Shown: piece by piece, positions 27,739-35,988 of the stretch | Layout: each line of letters begins with the position of its first letter | Numbering within the stretch: the first letter of the stretch is position 1 | Origin: Rikenellaceae bacterium | GTDB taxonomy: Bacteria > Bacteroidota > Bacteroidia > Bacteroidales > Rikenellaceae | Direction of reading: 5' to 3' | Assembly (NCBI GenBank): GCA_017463585.1 | Contig: JAFTOX010000002.1 | Coordinates: 1-46,782 of the forward strand | Length of the DNA stretch: 46,782 nt | Notes under the pieces: generated by a model | What the model saw: only the letters and a program-made list of their open reading frames with translations | The model's database searches: none | What the model was told of the DNA's origin: nothing | Program-made: the position numbers and the translations under genes

Positions 27739-27774
27739 CTATCGCTTGGAGCGGCGCGCAAGCGATAGTTTTTT
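27739..27774 (+). terminator. Strong intrinsic terminator
   Basis: CTATCGCTTG (27739-27748) pairs perfectly with CAAGCGATAG (27759-27768) and is followed by six Ts. It ends the candidate transcript starting near 27465. Confidence 0.8.
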
Positions 27775-28026
27775 CAAACGCCATAAAAAAATAAGACATA
27801 AATGTGAGTATGAGGAAGGTGAATTCAATTCGAGAACTTACGTAGTTCCATAAAAAATCAAGGGTAAACTTTTAACGAAGGATCGAGATCTCGGCGATCC
27901 GAAAAGCGTAAAAGGCTTATTAATTAAAATAGGTATAGACCCGAATCCGAGATATGTGCTACTACGATTGAGACTCTTAACAATGCATAACAAAGCATAA
28001 CAACAAAAAATTAAATATAACAAACA
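27775..28026. other. Leader region of the fimbrillin-type cluster, no gene seen
   Basis: I find no gene and no TAnnTTTG element here. Short inverted repeats are visible: GGATCG (27882-27887) with CGATCC (27895-27900), and GAACT with AGTTC around 27834-27848. They are too short to call an invertible promoter. Confidence 0.4.
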
Positions 28027-28170
28027 ATGAAAGAATTACAGAAGTACGAGAGACCAAATCTCGAAGTCATCGAGTTCTTTGTGGAGCAAGGCTTCAACGC
28101 AAGTATGGTTCCCTCTGAGAACGCAGGTGAAGGTAATGGTCCCGACGAAAACGAACAGTGGGGCTGGTAA
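28027..28170 (+). CDS. 47-residue peptide preceding the fimbrillin-like gene
   Basis: The peptide begins MKELQKYERPNLEVIEFF and ends GPDENEQWGW, with a Gly/Asn/Glu-rich tail. It has a complete frame from ATG to TAA, ends 29 bp before the likely ATG of the fimbrillin-like lipoprotein, and has no signal peptide. From memory, short genes with a similar KYxxPxLEVIEF opening and a Gly/acid/Trp tail recur beside Bacteroidales surface-protein loci, usually unannotated. Leader/core-like division (helical first half, low-complexity tail) recalls peptide precursors, but no maturation enzyme is nearby. Function unknown. Confidence 0.6.
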   Translation: MKELQKYERPNLEVIEFFVEQGFNASMVPSENAGEGNGPDENEQWGW

Positions 28171-28199
28171 TGTGAATGATTAAAAGAGCAAAGATGATT

Positions 28200-29249
28200 A
28201 TGAAGAGATTTTACACTTTATTCGCAGTTGCGGCACTGATGTTGGCCGCTTGCGCTGAGCCCGAGCCTGAGCAGCCCGTTGTTCCGACTCCGACTCCCGA
28301 TGAAGAGGCAGAGCAGCAGAAGCCTGCCGTATATTTCACTTATGGTGGTGAGGCTGATGAGACTCGTACCGCTATTGGTTCGCAGAACAATGGCACAACC
28401 CGTTTCGTATGGGTTGCAGGCGATAAGGTTGGTGTTTCGTGCAAGGAGCTGAACGCTTACAACCGTACAGTTACCGTTCCCGCTAACCCCAATCCCGATA
28501 AGGAGTATTTCAACGCTACGTTCAATACCTACTTGCAGTTCAAGGACGAGACTACTCCCCACACCTTCTATTTGTACTATCCTTATAGCGCAAATAGCTC
28601 GGCGAGCAGTACCGTTGTTGAGGGTACAATCCCCTCGTTGCAGGACGGCGATATGAGCAAGAGCGACTTTATGTGGGATATCGTAACGACTACCGCAGAT
28701 AAACCTAAGGCGGGGGGCACGATGATTCACCCCCACGCTTATTTGCGTTTCTACGTGGTTGACGTTAATACCAAAGATGACGAGGGTGCAGCTACCAGCA
28801 TTAAGGGCAAGAAGATCAGCGCTATTTCGATCGTTGGTGACGGCGCATTGACTGGTACTTTCAAGGTTGACCTCTCGACTTTCAGCAAAGATGCGCCTTA
28901 TGCTAAGACGGTAAATTTCACCAACGTACAGTCGAATGCAGCCACACTGAGCTACACTAAGGAATTTGATTATAACAAAGTTATCAGCAAAGAAGCTTGG
29001 GGCAATAAGGTTGTTAAGGCTGACCACCCCGTAATGGTTGTAAACCCCGACGGTATCAGTGGCAAGAACTTCACTATCGACGTTGCTATCGAGGGTATGC
29101 CTACTTTCGAGGCTAAGCTCAGCGGCAAGACTATCGAGAGCGGTAAGTTCTACAACATTGGTTTGGGTGCTTTGAAGCAGACCGACGGTACTTTGAAGCT
29201 CACCGTAATTGGCTGGACCGAGGTACAGGGTGAGGTTACATTTAATTAA
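28200..29249 (+). CDS. Fimbrillin-like lipoprotein
   Basis: The 349-residue protein has a lipoprotein signal (MKRFYTLFAVAALMLAAC, C18) followed by an acidic Pro-rich spacer (PEPEQPVVPTPTPDEE). The folded part starts with the fimbrillin-like signature TRTAIGSQNNGTTRFVWVAGDKVGV and continues with alternating beta strands to residue 349. Such proteins form surface fimbriae or their anchors, maturing by proteolysis at an Arg. In-frame ATGs at 28176 and 28194 are alternatives; 28200 gives the clean signal peptide. It is followed 33 bp later by the tip-like gene. Confidence 0.82.
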   Translation: MKRFYTLFAVAALMLAACAEPEPEQPVVPTPTPDEEAEQQKPAVYFTYGGEADETRTAIGSQNNGTTRFVWVAGDKVGVSCKELNAYNRTVTVPANPNPDKEYFNATFNTYLQFKDETTPHTFYLYYPYSANSSASSTVVEGTIPSLQDGDMSKSDFMWDIVTTTADKPKAGGTMIHPHAYLRFYVVDVNTKDDEGAATSIKGKKISAISIVGDGALTGTFKVDLSTFSKDAPYAKTVNFTNVQSNAATLSYTKEFDYNKVISKEAWGNKVVKADHPVMVVNPDGISGKNFTIDVAIEGMPTFEAKLSGKTIESGKFYNIGLGALKQTDGTLKLTVIGWTEVQGEVTFN

Positions 29250-29282
29250 CGGCAATACCTAATTATATATTAGATTGGAGAG

Positions 29283-32200
29283 ATGAAAAGATTTTTTAAC
29301 ATATTTGCGATTGCATTAGCTTCGGTGCTGATGTTCTCGTGTCAAGAAGATGCCGATGTCGATAATTTCGGTTTCGGTGGTACCGTAAAAGGTAAATTCA
29401 GCCTGGTAGTCCCCAGCAACGAGATGGTGGAGATTACCCGTGCAACTGAGGAGCAGGAGTCGGACGTAACCAGCGTTCACCTCTTCTTCTTCGATCATAA
29501 CAGCAAGGACGCTCTGGGTAACGAGAGCGTTACTCTTGGTACTGCTACCCAGTCGGGTAACTATACTCGTACTTATAACATCACTACTACAACGTCGTTT
29601 GACGACACTCAGGTAGTTGATATCTATGCAATTGCCAACACCGAGAGTAGCTTGGGTAATGTTGCAGATTTCACTGCAGTTGCTGGCAACTCCAATGATT
29701 TCACCAAGTTGCTGATGTCGTTGGAGCTTCTGAACACCCCGTTCAGCACTATGACTATGAGCGGCAAGTTGGAGGGCGTTGCTGCATCGAAGGATTTTGG
29801 TCTGACTGGTAATATCCAGGTTAAGCGTCCCTACGCTAAGGTTAACTTCACGATCAAGAACGGCAACTCGAACTTCACCTTCACTCCGACTCAGTACAAC
29901 GTGAAGAACGTTCCTACGAGCGGTGCTGTATTTGAGGGCGGCGTTGCTTCGGACGTTAAGTTCAAGAACTACGACGGTATGACTGACTTCGTTGAGAATC
30001 AGGGTGCTCAGGTTATCGAGTTCTATATGTTGGAGAACAAGGCTGGTAAGGCTGAGGGCGTTGCTAACTACAACGACCGCGAGCTCCGCAAGGACGCAAC
30101 AAAAGAGGGCAAGCACGATGAGTTTGCCCACGGTTTGGCTAACGCAACCTATGTTGAGATCCTCGGTGAGGGTAAGGGTACTAACGCTGCTGGCGAGCCT
30201 ATCTCGGCAACCGTTAAGTACACTATCCACTTGGGTGATTTCGCAGCTGACGCTACCGATTTCAACGTAAATCGTAACACTTTCTACAACTACACCGTAA
30301 CCGTTAATGGCGTTGAGAACATTGTTGTTGAGGCTGAGAGCACGGTAATGGACGATGAGAAGTTCCAGCACGGTGCTGAGGGTACTGTGATCAACCTCAA
30401 AGGCTCGACGATGGTCTACACCCTCGACGCTCACTACGAGCAGGTATTGCTGAACCTTAACCTTACTAAACTGCCTACGGACGACGACGATGTAGTATTG
30501 GTTGTTTCGACTCCCTATATGGACGAGGCAAACAAGGGTGCAATGATCACTTGGTCGATGATCGAGTCGGCTGATTTCGGTTCGAAGTTCGATACCGAGT
30601 GGGTTGAGTTCTATCCCTCGAATGCACTCTGCGCATATCCTTCGGGCAATTCTAAACTGATGAAGACCGTTGACTTCTTGAAGTATGTTAGGGGTCTGGC
30701 TACCGATGGCGACACCAGCAACGACAAGTTGTCGGTTGTAGCATTTATCAATGAGTACTTCTACAGCGTTAATCCGTTGGACAAGACTGCAACCAAGTGG
30801 CAGGACTTCGTAAATAAGGAGGACCGTGTAATGCGTATTTTGCAAGCACCTAAGATTTCGGCTGACGGCCACAGCATTTCGACCAAGGCACTCTGCGCAT
30901 TCACTCAGCGTTCGATCCGCACCGTATTCAATACCAATCTTAAAGAGGGTATTATTTTCGGTCTCGAGACTTACGATGAGACTGGTGCAATTAGCGAATA
31001 TGGATCGGCAAGCAGCTATTCTTCGTCAATTATTACCGAAAGCAAGCACGGCTATGGCGCAGATGGTCAGCCCAATGGCAATGTTTATAATGCTCTTGCT
31101 CAGAAAAGTGCAGCTAATGCTTGCCAGCAACGTAATCGTGCAGGTAGCAATAATGTATGGAAACTTGCTTCGCCAACTCAGTATACTGCAATTTGGCTTG
31201 GTGAGGTTGCGCTACCCAATGAAGCTAAACTCTATAAGGGCAATCCTGCAGATAATATTACCACTGCTCCTGGTTGGAATGGATCTTATAATGGTGTTTA
31301 TCAGCACTGGGCAAGTGGTACCGATACCGAACAACGAATCTTCTGGCACGTTGAGGGTGCAGCATTTAGTAGCACCGGTGGAGCCCGAGCAAGTGGACAT
31401 TTCACACGTTGTGTTCGTGACTTGGGTAGTGGCACCACCGTTCCTAATGCAACTACTGGAAAGGTTGGTGACCTTACAGCTGTGATTGTGAATAGCTTTA
31501 CAGATGGTGCATATCGTGGTATCGCAACTGAGAATCTGCCCGTTCACCACGAGCGTGACGCTGCCAATAAGGTAACTAAGGCATTTGTTCTTGCAAGTGG
31601 TGATTTGTCGGCAACGTGGACAGCAATGAGCGACGCCCCTGCTGCTCCGCAGATTGTTTCGGTTGAGAAGACAGACAACAGCCTTATCGTTAAGTTTGTT
31701 AATAAGGACACATACGTATATGCAAAATCTAACACCACTACTATCAGCGACTTTACCAATGTTGTTTTGGGTGCTGAGAATAGTGTTGTAATTAACAATC
31801 CGAGTGGTACTTACTACTTCCGCACAAAGCGTAACTACAATACCTTGTCGCAGTATGTAACTGTAAATGCAGACGGAACGTTTGACAACAGCACAGATGG
31901 TACTAACAATAACGCAACTAATGCTGTTAGCATTTCTGCAAATACAAGAGCAACCACCTCTATACCGTTGATGGCAGCTATTTATCAAGACCTGTGCGCA
32001 CAGTGGAAAACAGATGGCAGTGCAGAAACAGCTTGGCGTGTTCCCAATCAGAAGGAGTTATTGTTGATTCGTGAGCTTGATTTGGACCGAGTAAGTAGCA
32101 ATAATACACGAATGGTATCGTCAACGTTGTTCTCTGCTAGAAACCTCACATCAACGGATAATGATGGATACGAAAGATATGGCTATTCTTGGTACTATCA

Positions 32201-32345
32201 CAACTGGGGAATTTCTCAGGGATATGGTCTAGTTAAACACGGTTACACCGGTATAGTCCGATGCGTCCGAGACGCTTCGGAGGCCGAGCTCCAAAGCTTG
32301 GGAATATCTAACAGCGGAGACCAAGTAGATGGTGGCAATGCATAA
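29283..32345 (+). CDS. Fimbrial tip-like lipoprotein (FimA/Mfa N-terminal region, two C-terminal CVRD modules)
   Basis: The 1020-residue protein has a lipobox at LMFSC (C20). The region from about 40 to 130 (VEITRATEEQESDVTSVHLF, then YAIAN) resembles P. gingivalis FimA/Mfa N-terminal domains, and the region from about 180 to 460 resembles the following fimbrial beta domains (DUF4906-like). The C-terminal half holds two modules each ending in RCVRD (near residues 709 and 993); the second opens AWRVPNQKELLLI, as in the Fibrobacter-type paralogous/DUF1566 modules. Those modules are often adhesive. I infer a fimbrial tip or adhesin subunit. A 13-bp-stem terminator follows. Confidence 0.75.
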   Translation: MKRFFNIFAIALASVLMFSCQEDADVDNFGFGGTVKGKFSLVVPSNEMVEITRATEEQESDVTSVHLFFFDHNSKDALGNESVTLGTATQSGNYTRTYNITTTTSFDDTQVVDIYAIANTESSLGNVADFTAVAGNSNDFTKLLMSLELLNTPFSTMTMSGKLEGVAASKDFGLTGNIQVKRPYAKVNFTIKNGNSNFTFTPTQYNVKNVPTSGAVFEGGVASDVKFKNYDGMTDFVENQGAQVIEFYMLENKAGKAEGVANYNDRELRKDATKEGKHDEFAHGLANATYVEILGEGKGTNAAGEPISATVKYTIHLGDFAADATDFNVNRNTFYNYTVTVNGVENIVVEAESTVMDDEKFQHGAEGTVINLKGSTMVYTLDAHYEQVLLNLNLTKLPTDDDDVVLVVSTPYMDEANKGAMITWSMIESADFGSKFDTEWVEFYPSNALCAYPSGNSKLMKTVDFLKYVRGLATDGDTSNDKLSVVAFINEYFYSVNPLDKTATKWQDFVNKEDRVMRILQAPKISADGHSISTKALCAFTQRSIRTVFNTNLKEGIIFGLETYDETGAISEYGSASSYSSSIITESKHGYGADGQPNGNVYNALAQKSAANACQQRNRAGSNNVWKLASPTQYTAIWLGEVALPNEAKLYKGNPADNITTAPGWNGSYNGVYQHWASGTDTEQRIFWHVEGAAFSSTGGARASGHFTRCVRDLGSGTTVPNATTGKVGDLTAVIVNSFTDGAYRGIATENLPVHHERDAANKVTKAFVLASGDLSATWTAMSDAPAAPQIVSVEKTDNSLIVKFVNKDTYVYAKSNTTTISDFTNVVLGAENSVVINNPSGTYYFRTKRNYNTLSQYVTVNADGTFDNSTDGTNNNATNAVSISANTRATTSIPLMAAIYQDLCAQWKTDGSAETAWRVPNQKELLLIRELDLDRVSSNNTRMVSSTLFSARNLTSTDNDGYERYGYSWYYHNWGISQGYGLVKHGYTGIVRCVRDASEAELQSLGISNSGDQVDGGNA

Positions 32346-32381
32346 CAAAAACGCACTATGATAAAACTTCTAAAATAGAGA

Positions 32382-32415
32382 TAATCCTACCTCCTCAATC
32401 GCGGAGGTAGGATTA
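32382..32415 (+). terminator. Terminator after the tip-like gene
   Basis: TAATCCTACCTCC (32382-32394) pairs perfectly with GGAGGTAGGATTA (32403-32415) around an 8-nt loop. It separates the tip-like gene from the CotH gene. Confidence 0.8.
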
Positions 32416-32518
32416 CTCGCTTTTAGACGAGTTAAGAATATATACACAAAACCTAATTTTAACTCAACGAATCCGCTGATTTTATAAACTAAACCTCTAA
32501 CCTCTAAATATTTATACT

Positions 32519-35038
32519 ATGAAACAGTTAAGATTTTCTCTGGCAGTGCTCGCCGCAATAATGGCGTGTTCTGCGTGTACGGTCGATCAGACCGAGACTA
32601 TCGAAGCTAAGCGCCGCATCGAAATCGCGGCCGAATTAGAAGAGACCAGAACTGAACTGAACTACGATGGTAAGTTCCTCTGGTCGGCGGGAGATGAGAT
32701 TGGTGTGTTCGGCCTTACGACCAAAAATGCGAGATTCGCTGCTAACATTCAGCATAGCTCGGCCTATGCAACCTTCTCGGGCGAGATCGACATCAACGAT
32801 CAGCCCAAGTACTGCTACTACCCCTATGTCGAGGGTGCAAACGACAGCAAGGCTATTCCCTTCAACTTGCAGAAACGTCAGCTCATCAGCATTAATGAGG
32901 GTAACTATGTACTCGGTCCCAACAACCCCAAGTCGGGTACGCTCGTCGAGGTAAGCGAGGGCAAGTACAGCACATCGGTTAAGTCGCATATGTCGTTGCT
33001 CAAATTCAAGATCAACGCTTATGGCACCGAGTTGCAGGGTATGCGCCTCGATAAAGTCACTATCAAGCGCGACGGTGCTACGCTCACGGGTAACTTCAAG
33101 GCAAACATCGAAACGGGCGTTATTACCCCCGTCAAGAACGAGACTAACGATTGCGCTGAGACCGTTGTCGAGACTCGTCCCTACCTCAATGGTGAGGTGG
33201 TAGCCTATGCGATGGTTTACCCCGATATGCCCGCTGGCGCTGAGTTTACTATCGAGATTATGGCATCGAACGAGAGTGGCTCGAAAACCGCAACTCTCAA
33301 GCGTAAGGCTAACAAGGCTTGGCTCGATGGTTACACTTACACGATGACATTGCCTTTGTCGAATTACGACCTGACGATCACCAACTCGACCGAGACGAAG
33401 TTCAATTCGTTCAAGTTCGAGGCGGCAAAGAATACGGGCAAGATCCTCGCAACGGAGCTCTACTACAACGGTAGCAAGACCACCACTCGCTCGACTGATG
33501 GCGTAACCGCAACAATCGACACCGAGGCTAAGACGATCGAGGCTTTTGCTCCGTATCTCTATGATCGTAAGCTGGTTGCAACCTTCGCTACTCCTGCTGG
33601 TACTTCGGTATTCGTGGGCTCGACACGACAGGTGAGCGGCGTAACCGTCAACGACTTCTCGCGCCCCGTAACCTACCGCGTCGTTGCAGGCGAGGGTACG
33701 GACAACGAGGTTGAGACCCAGTACACCGTTAACATCAGCAATAGCGGTCTGCCCGTAGTTGTAATCAACCAATCGACGACAATGCCTGCTGGCAGTACGT
33801 GGACCAGCTGGACAAATACCGGCCTCAAAGTGCGCCCCAAGGATTCGGAGTGGGCTGACGATGACATCATCTCGGTTTACACCCCCGACGGCACAATCGA
33901 CGTTGACGCTAAGGCTGCCGGCATTCGTCTGCGTGGTAACGTAACTCAGGAGTTCCCCAAGAAGCCCTTCGCTATTAAGTTCGACAAGAAGCAGTCGGTA
34001 CTTGGTATGCCCGCTCACAAGCGCTGGTGTCTGCTGGCTAACTGGATCGACCGCACGGGTATCCGTAACGACGTTGCAGTGGCTCTGGCTAACCAGACTA
34101 TTTCGGCTTGGCAGAACGAAGGTCTTGAGGAAGGTCTTGTTTACAATCCTCGCGGTCAGCACGTGGAGGTGGTATTCAACGGTATCCACGTTGGTAACTA
34201 CCTGCTTTGCGAGCAGATCAAGATCGACGAAAATCGAGTTAATATCCAGAAGGAGTACGAGAAGCCTAAGGGCATCTACGAGGTTGGTTATCTGATTGAG
34301 TTTGAAGATGGTCTGGACGAAGTTAACAAAGGCAGAACAAGCAAAAAGAGACTGCCCTTCCAGCTTAAGGACGAAGTACCTGATGAATATTGGACATACG
34401 TCTATGACAAAGTAGATGGTATCGAAAACAACCTTTACAACAAGAAGTTCTCGACTGCTTACGAAGATCTTGACATCTATTCGGTAATCGACCAGTGGTT
34501 CGTCTTAGAGCTTGCGATGAACGATGAATATCGCCACCCGAAGAGCGTTTACTACTATATGGACGGTGACAAGAAGCTCAAAGCGGGTCCCGTTTGGGAT
34601 TTCGATTGGCAGACATTCCCCTACTTTACGGGTATCAACCAGCTCGGTGGTCGTAAGCCTAACTATGTAGGTTGGTTTGGGTCAGTTGGTAGCTCGACTA
34701 TCAACACAATGATGTACACATCGTCTTCGTCTAACTATATGTGGTATTCTTACCTTGTCAAGGATAGCGCTACTTTCAATGCAGCTGTAAAGGAGCGTTG
34801 GAATGTGATGAAGCCGTACTTGCAGAATGTTGTATGGTACATTGATATGCTTGCTGAGCAGAATGCCGTTTCGGTTGAATACGATAGAGCAATGTGGCCT
34901 ATCGAGTCGAAAGAGCGTTCACGTACTCACGCACATAGTGGTGACGAGCGTATGACCTACGAGGAGGCTATCACAACGTTGAAGAAGTTCATCAACGATC
35001 GTATCGCTGTAATGGACAGCCACTTCAATAACTTGTAA
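32519..35038 (+). CDS. Lipoprotein joining a fimbrillin-like domain to a CotH kinase domain
   Basis: The 839-residue protein starts with a lipoprotein signal (MKQLRFSLAVLAAIMACSAC). Residues about 35-290 carry the fimbrillin-like pattern ETRTELNYDGKFLWSAGDEI. A middle region (about 290-410) is followed by a CotH kinase domain: KKPFAIKFDKKQSVLGMP, NWIDRTGIRND (about 508-518), the Mg-binding GPVWDFDW (about 689-696) and a long C-terminal helix. CotH proteins are atypical ATP-dependent protein kinases. Anchored on the surface beside fimbrillin-like proteins it might phosphorylate them, which is inference. It is separated from the tip gene by a terminator, so it is probably an independent transcript. 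Confidence 0.85.
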   Translation: MKQLRFSLAVLAAIMACSACTVDQTETIEAKRRIEIAAELEETRTELNYDGKFLWSAGDEIGVFGLTTKNARFAANIQHSSAYATFSGEIDINDQPKYCYYPYVEGANDSKAIPFNLQKRQLISINEGNYVLGPNNPKSGTLVEVSEGKYSTSVKSHMSLLKFKINAYGTELQGMRLDKVTIKRDGATLTGNFKANIETGVITPVKNETNDCAETVVETRPYLNGEVVAYAMVYPDMPAGAEFTIEIMASNESGSKTATLKRKANKAWLDGYTYTMTLPLSNYDLTITNSTETKFNSFKFEAAKNTGKILATELYYNGSKTTTRSTDGVTATIDTEAKTIEAFAPYLYDRKLVATFATPAGTSVFVGSTRQVSGVTVNDFSRPVTYRVVAGEGTDNEVETQYTVNISNSGLPVVVINQSTTMPAGSTWTSWTNTGLKVRPKDSEWADDDIISVYTPDGTIDVDAKAAGIRLRGNVTQEFPKKPFAIKFDKKQSVLGMPAHKRWCLLANWIDRTGIRNDVAVALANQTISAWQNEGLEEGLVYNPRGQHVEVVFNGIHVGNYLLCEQIKIDENRVNIQKEYEKPKGIYEVGYLIEFEDGLDEVNKGRTSKKRLPFQLKDEVPDEYWTYVYDKVDGIENNLYNKKFSTAYEDLDIYSVIDQWFVLELAMNDEYRHPKSVYYYMDGDKKLKAGPVWDFDWQTFPYFTGINQLGGRKPNYVGWFGSVGSSTINTMMYTSSSSNYMWYSYLVKDSATFNAAVKERWNVMKPYLQNVVWYIDMLAEQNAVSVEYDRAMWPIESKERSRTHAHSGDERMTYEEAITTLKKFINDRIAVMDSHFNNL

Positions 35039-35062
35039 GCCAACGCTTCAAGTTGAATAACA

Positions 35063-35092
35063 AAGCGGGTTGCACATCAGTGCAACCCGCTT
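35063..35092. terminator. Shared terminator between the CotH gene and the ATP synthase operon
   Basis: AAGCGGGTTGCAC (35063-35075) pairs perfectly with GTGCAACCCGCTT (35080-35092) around a four-base loop, then ATTTTAT on the plus strand and a T-rich tail on the minus strand. It lies between convergent genes and probably serves both. Confidence 0.85.
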
Positions 35093-35121
35093 ATTTTATC
35101 CGCTATGCCAATCGCTCTACC

Positions 35122-35982
35122 CTACTCGTGCGAAGTGATGTCGGCTAATTCGTCAGTAATGGCCTGCTGGCGGCGCTTGTTATAGGTCAAGCGCAACTCT
35201 TCAAGCAGATCGTTCGCATTGTCCGAAGCCGTTTGCATCGCCACCGTGCGTGCTGCGTGCTCCGAGGTCGTATTATCGAGCAAAATCTCATACATCTGAG
35301 TCTTAATCGCATACGGCACAAGACTCGCCAACAATTCCTCTGTTGACGGTTCGAAAATATACTCAATCTCCGACACATCTTCGCCCGTCTGCAACTGCTC
35401 GCTCGCCAATGGCAACACACAATCGACACGCGCTACCTGACGTCCCATCGAATGGAAATGATGATATGCAACCTCCACACAGTCAATACGTTCAGCCACA
35501 TACTCTTCCATAAGCCACTCGGTTAATTCGGCCACACGGGCATAGTCATAATCGCCAATCGAAGTCGCAAACTCGCCGCAAACCGCATATCCACTCTTAG
35601 CCACCGCTGCCGCCATCTTCTCGCCGATAGGGATCACCTCCACCTGCTCGAAGCCCGCCTCTGTAAGGCGATTTACGGCCTCGTGGAGCGTTTTGATTGC
35701 CGAGTTATTAAATCCCCCGCAGAGCGAAGTATCCGACGCCAAAGCGATCAAAATGGCCCGTTTCGGGGCGGTGTGCTCAGCCATCAAGGGCGACTGCACC
35801 TCCGAAACCGAACGTAACGTCGCAACCATCGCCGACAGACGCGACTCGTACTCGGCAAACGACGCCGCAGCACCCTGCACCTTATGCAGTTTGGCCGACG
35901 ACACCATCTTCATTGCCGACGTAATCTTCAACGTGCTCTGTACCGAGGCAATGCGGCCTTTGATCTCTTTGAGCGATGCCAT
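35122..35982 (-). CDS. atpG: ATP synthase F1 gamma subunit
   Basis: The 286-residue protein forms the rotating central stalk linking the c-ring to F1. The N-terminal helix ASLKEIKGRIASVQSTLKITSAMKMVSSAKL and the C-terminal helix with ARTVAMQTASDNANDLLEEL are the diagnostic coiled-coil halves. It is the last gene of the atp operon, 6 bp after atpA, followed by the shared hairpin terminator. Confidence 0.96.
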   Translation of the reverse strand: MASLKEIKGRIASVQSTLKITSAMKMVSSAKLHKVQGAAASFAEYESRLSAMVATLRSVSEVQSPLMAEHTAPKRAILIALASDTSLCGGFNNSAIKTLHEAVNRLTEAGFEQVEVIPIGEKMAAAVAKSGYAVCGEFATSIGDYDYARVAELTEWLMEEYVAERIDCVEVAYHHFHSMGRQVARVDCVLPLASEQLQTGEDVSEIEYIFEPSTEELLASLVPYAIKTQMYEILLDNTTSEHAARTVAMQTASDNANDLLEELRLTYNKRRQQAITDELADITSHE

Positions 35983-35988
35983 ACTCTG

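Larger units (their letters stand above)
27465..27774 (+). other. Candidate short transcript of about 310 nt with a nine-G tract
   Basis: A promoter (27427-27458) and a terminator (27739-27774) bracket DNA with no normal gene. A 27-codon frame (27482-27565, MTLSRIRSICEIRKSLW then a few residues) contains the nine-G run at 27531-27539. With eight Gs the frame would continue to 27794, giving about 103 codons, although it would then read through the terminator hairpin. On the minus strand a 61-codon frame also exists (27576-27761). The unit could be a non-coding RNA, a leader-peptide gene or a slippage-controlled gene. Confidence 0.35.

Noticed and set aside
27576..27761. Minus-strand 61-codon frame ending VVADVVKNVAKMVD.
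   Set aside because: It starts with TTG inside the terminator hairpin and has no promoter or homology I recognise; kept only as an alternative reading in the short-transcript finding.
27834..27900. Possible invertible promoter upstream of the fimbrillin-type genes.
   Set aside because: The inverted repeats are only five to six bases and no promoter element lies between them.
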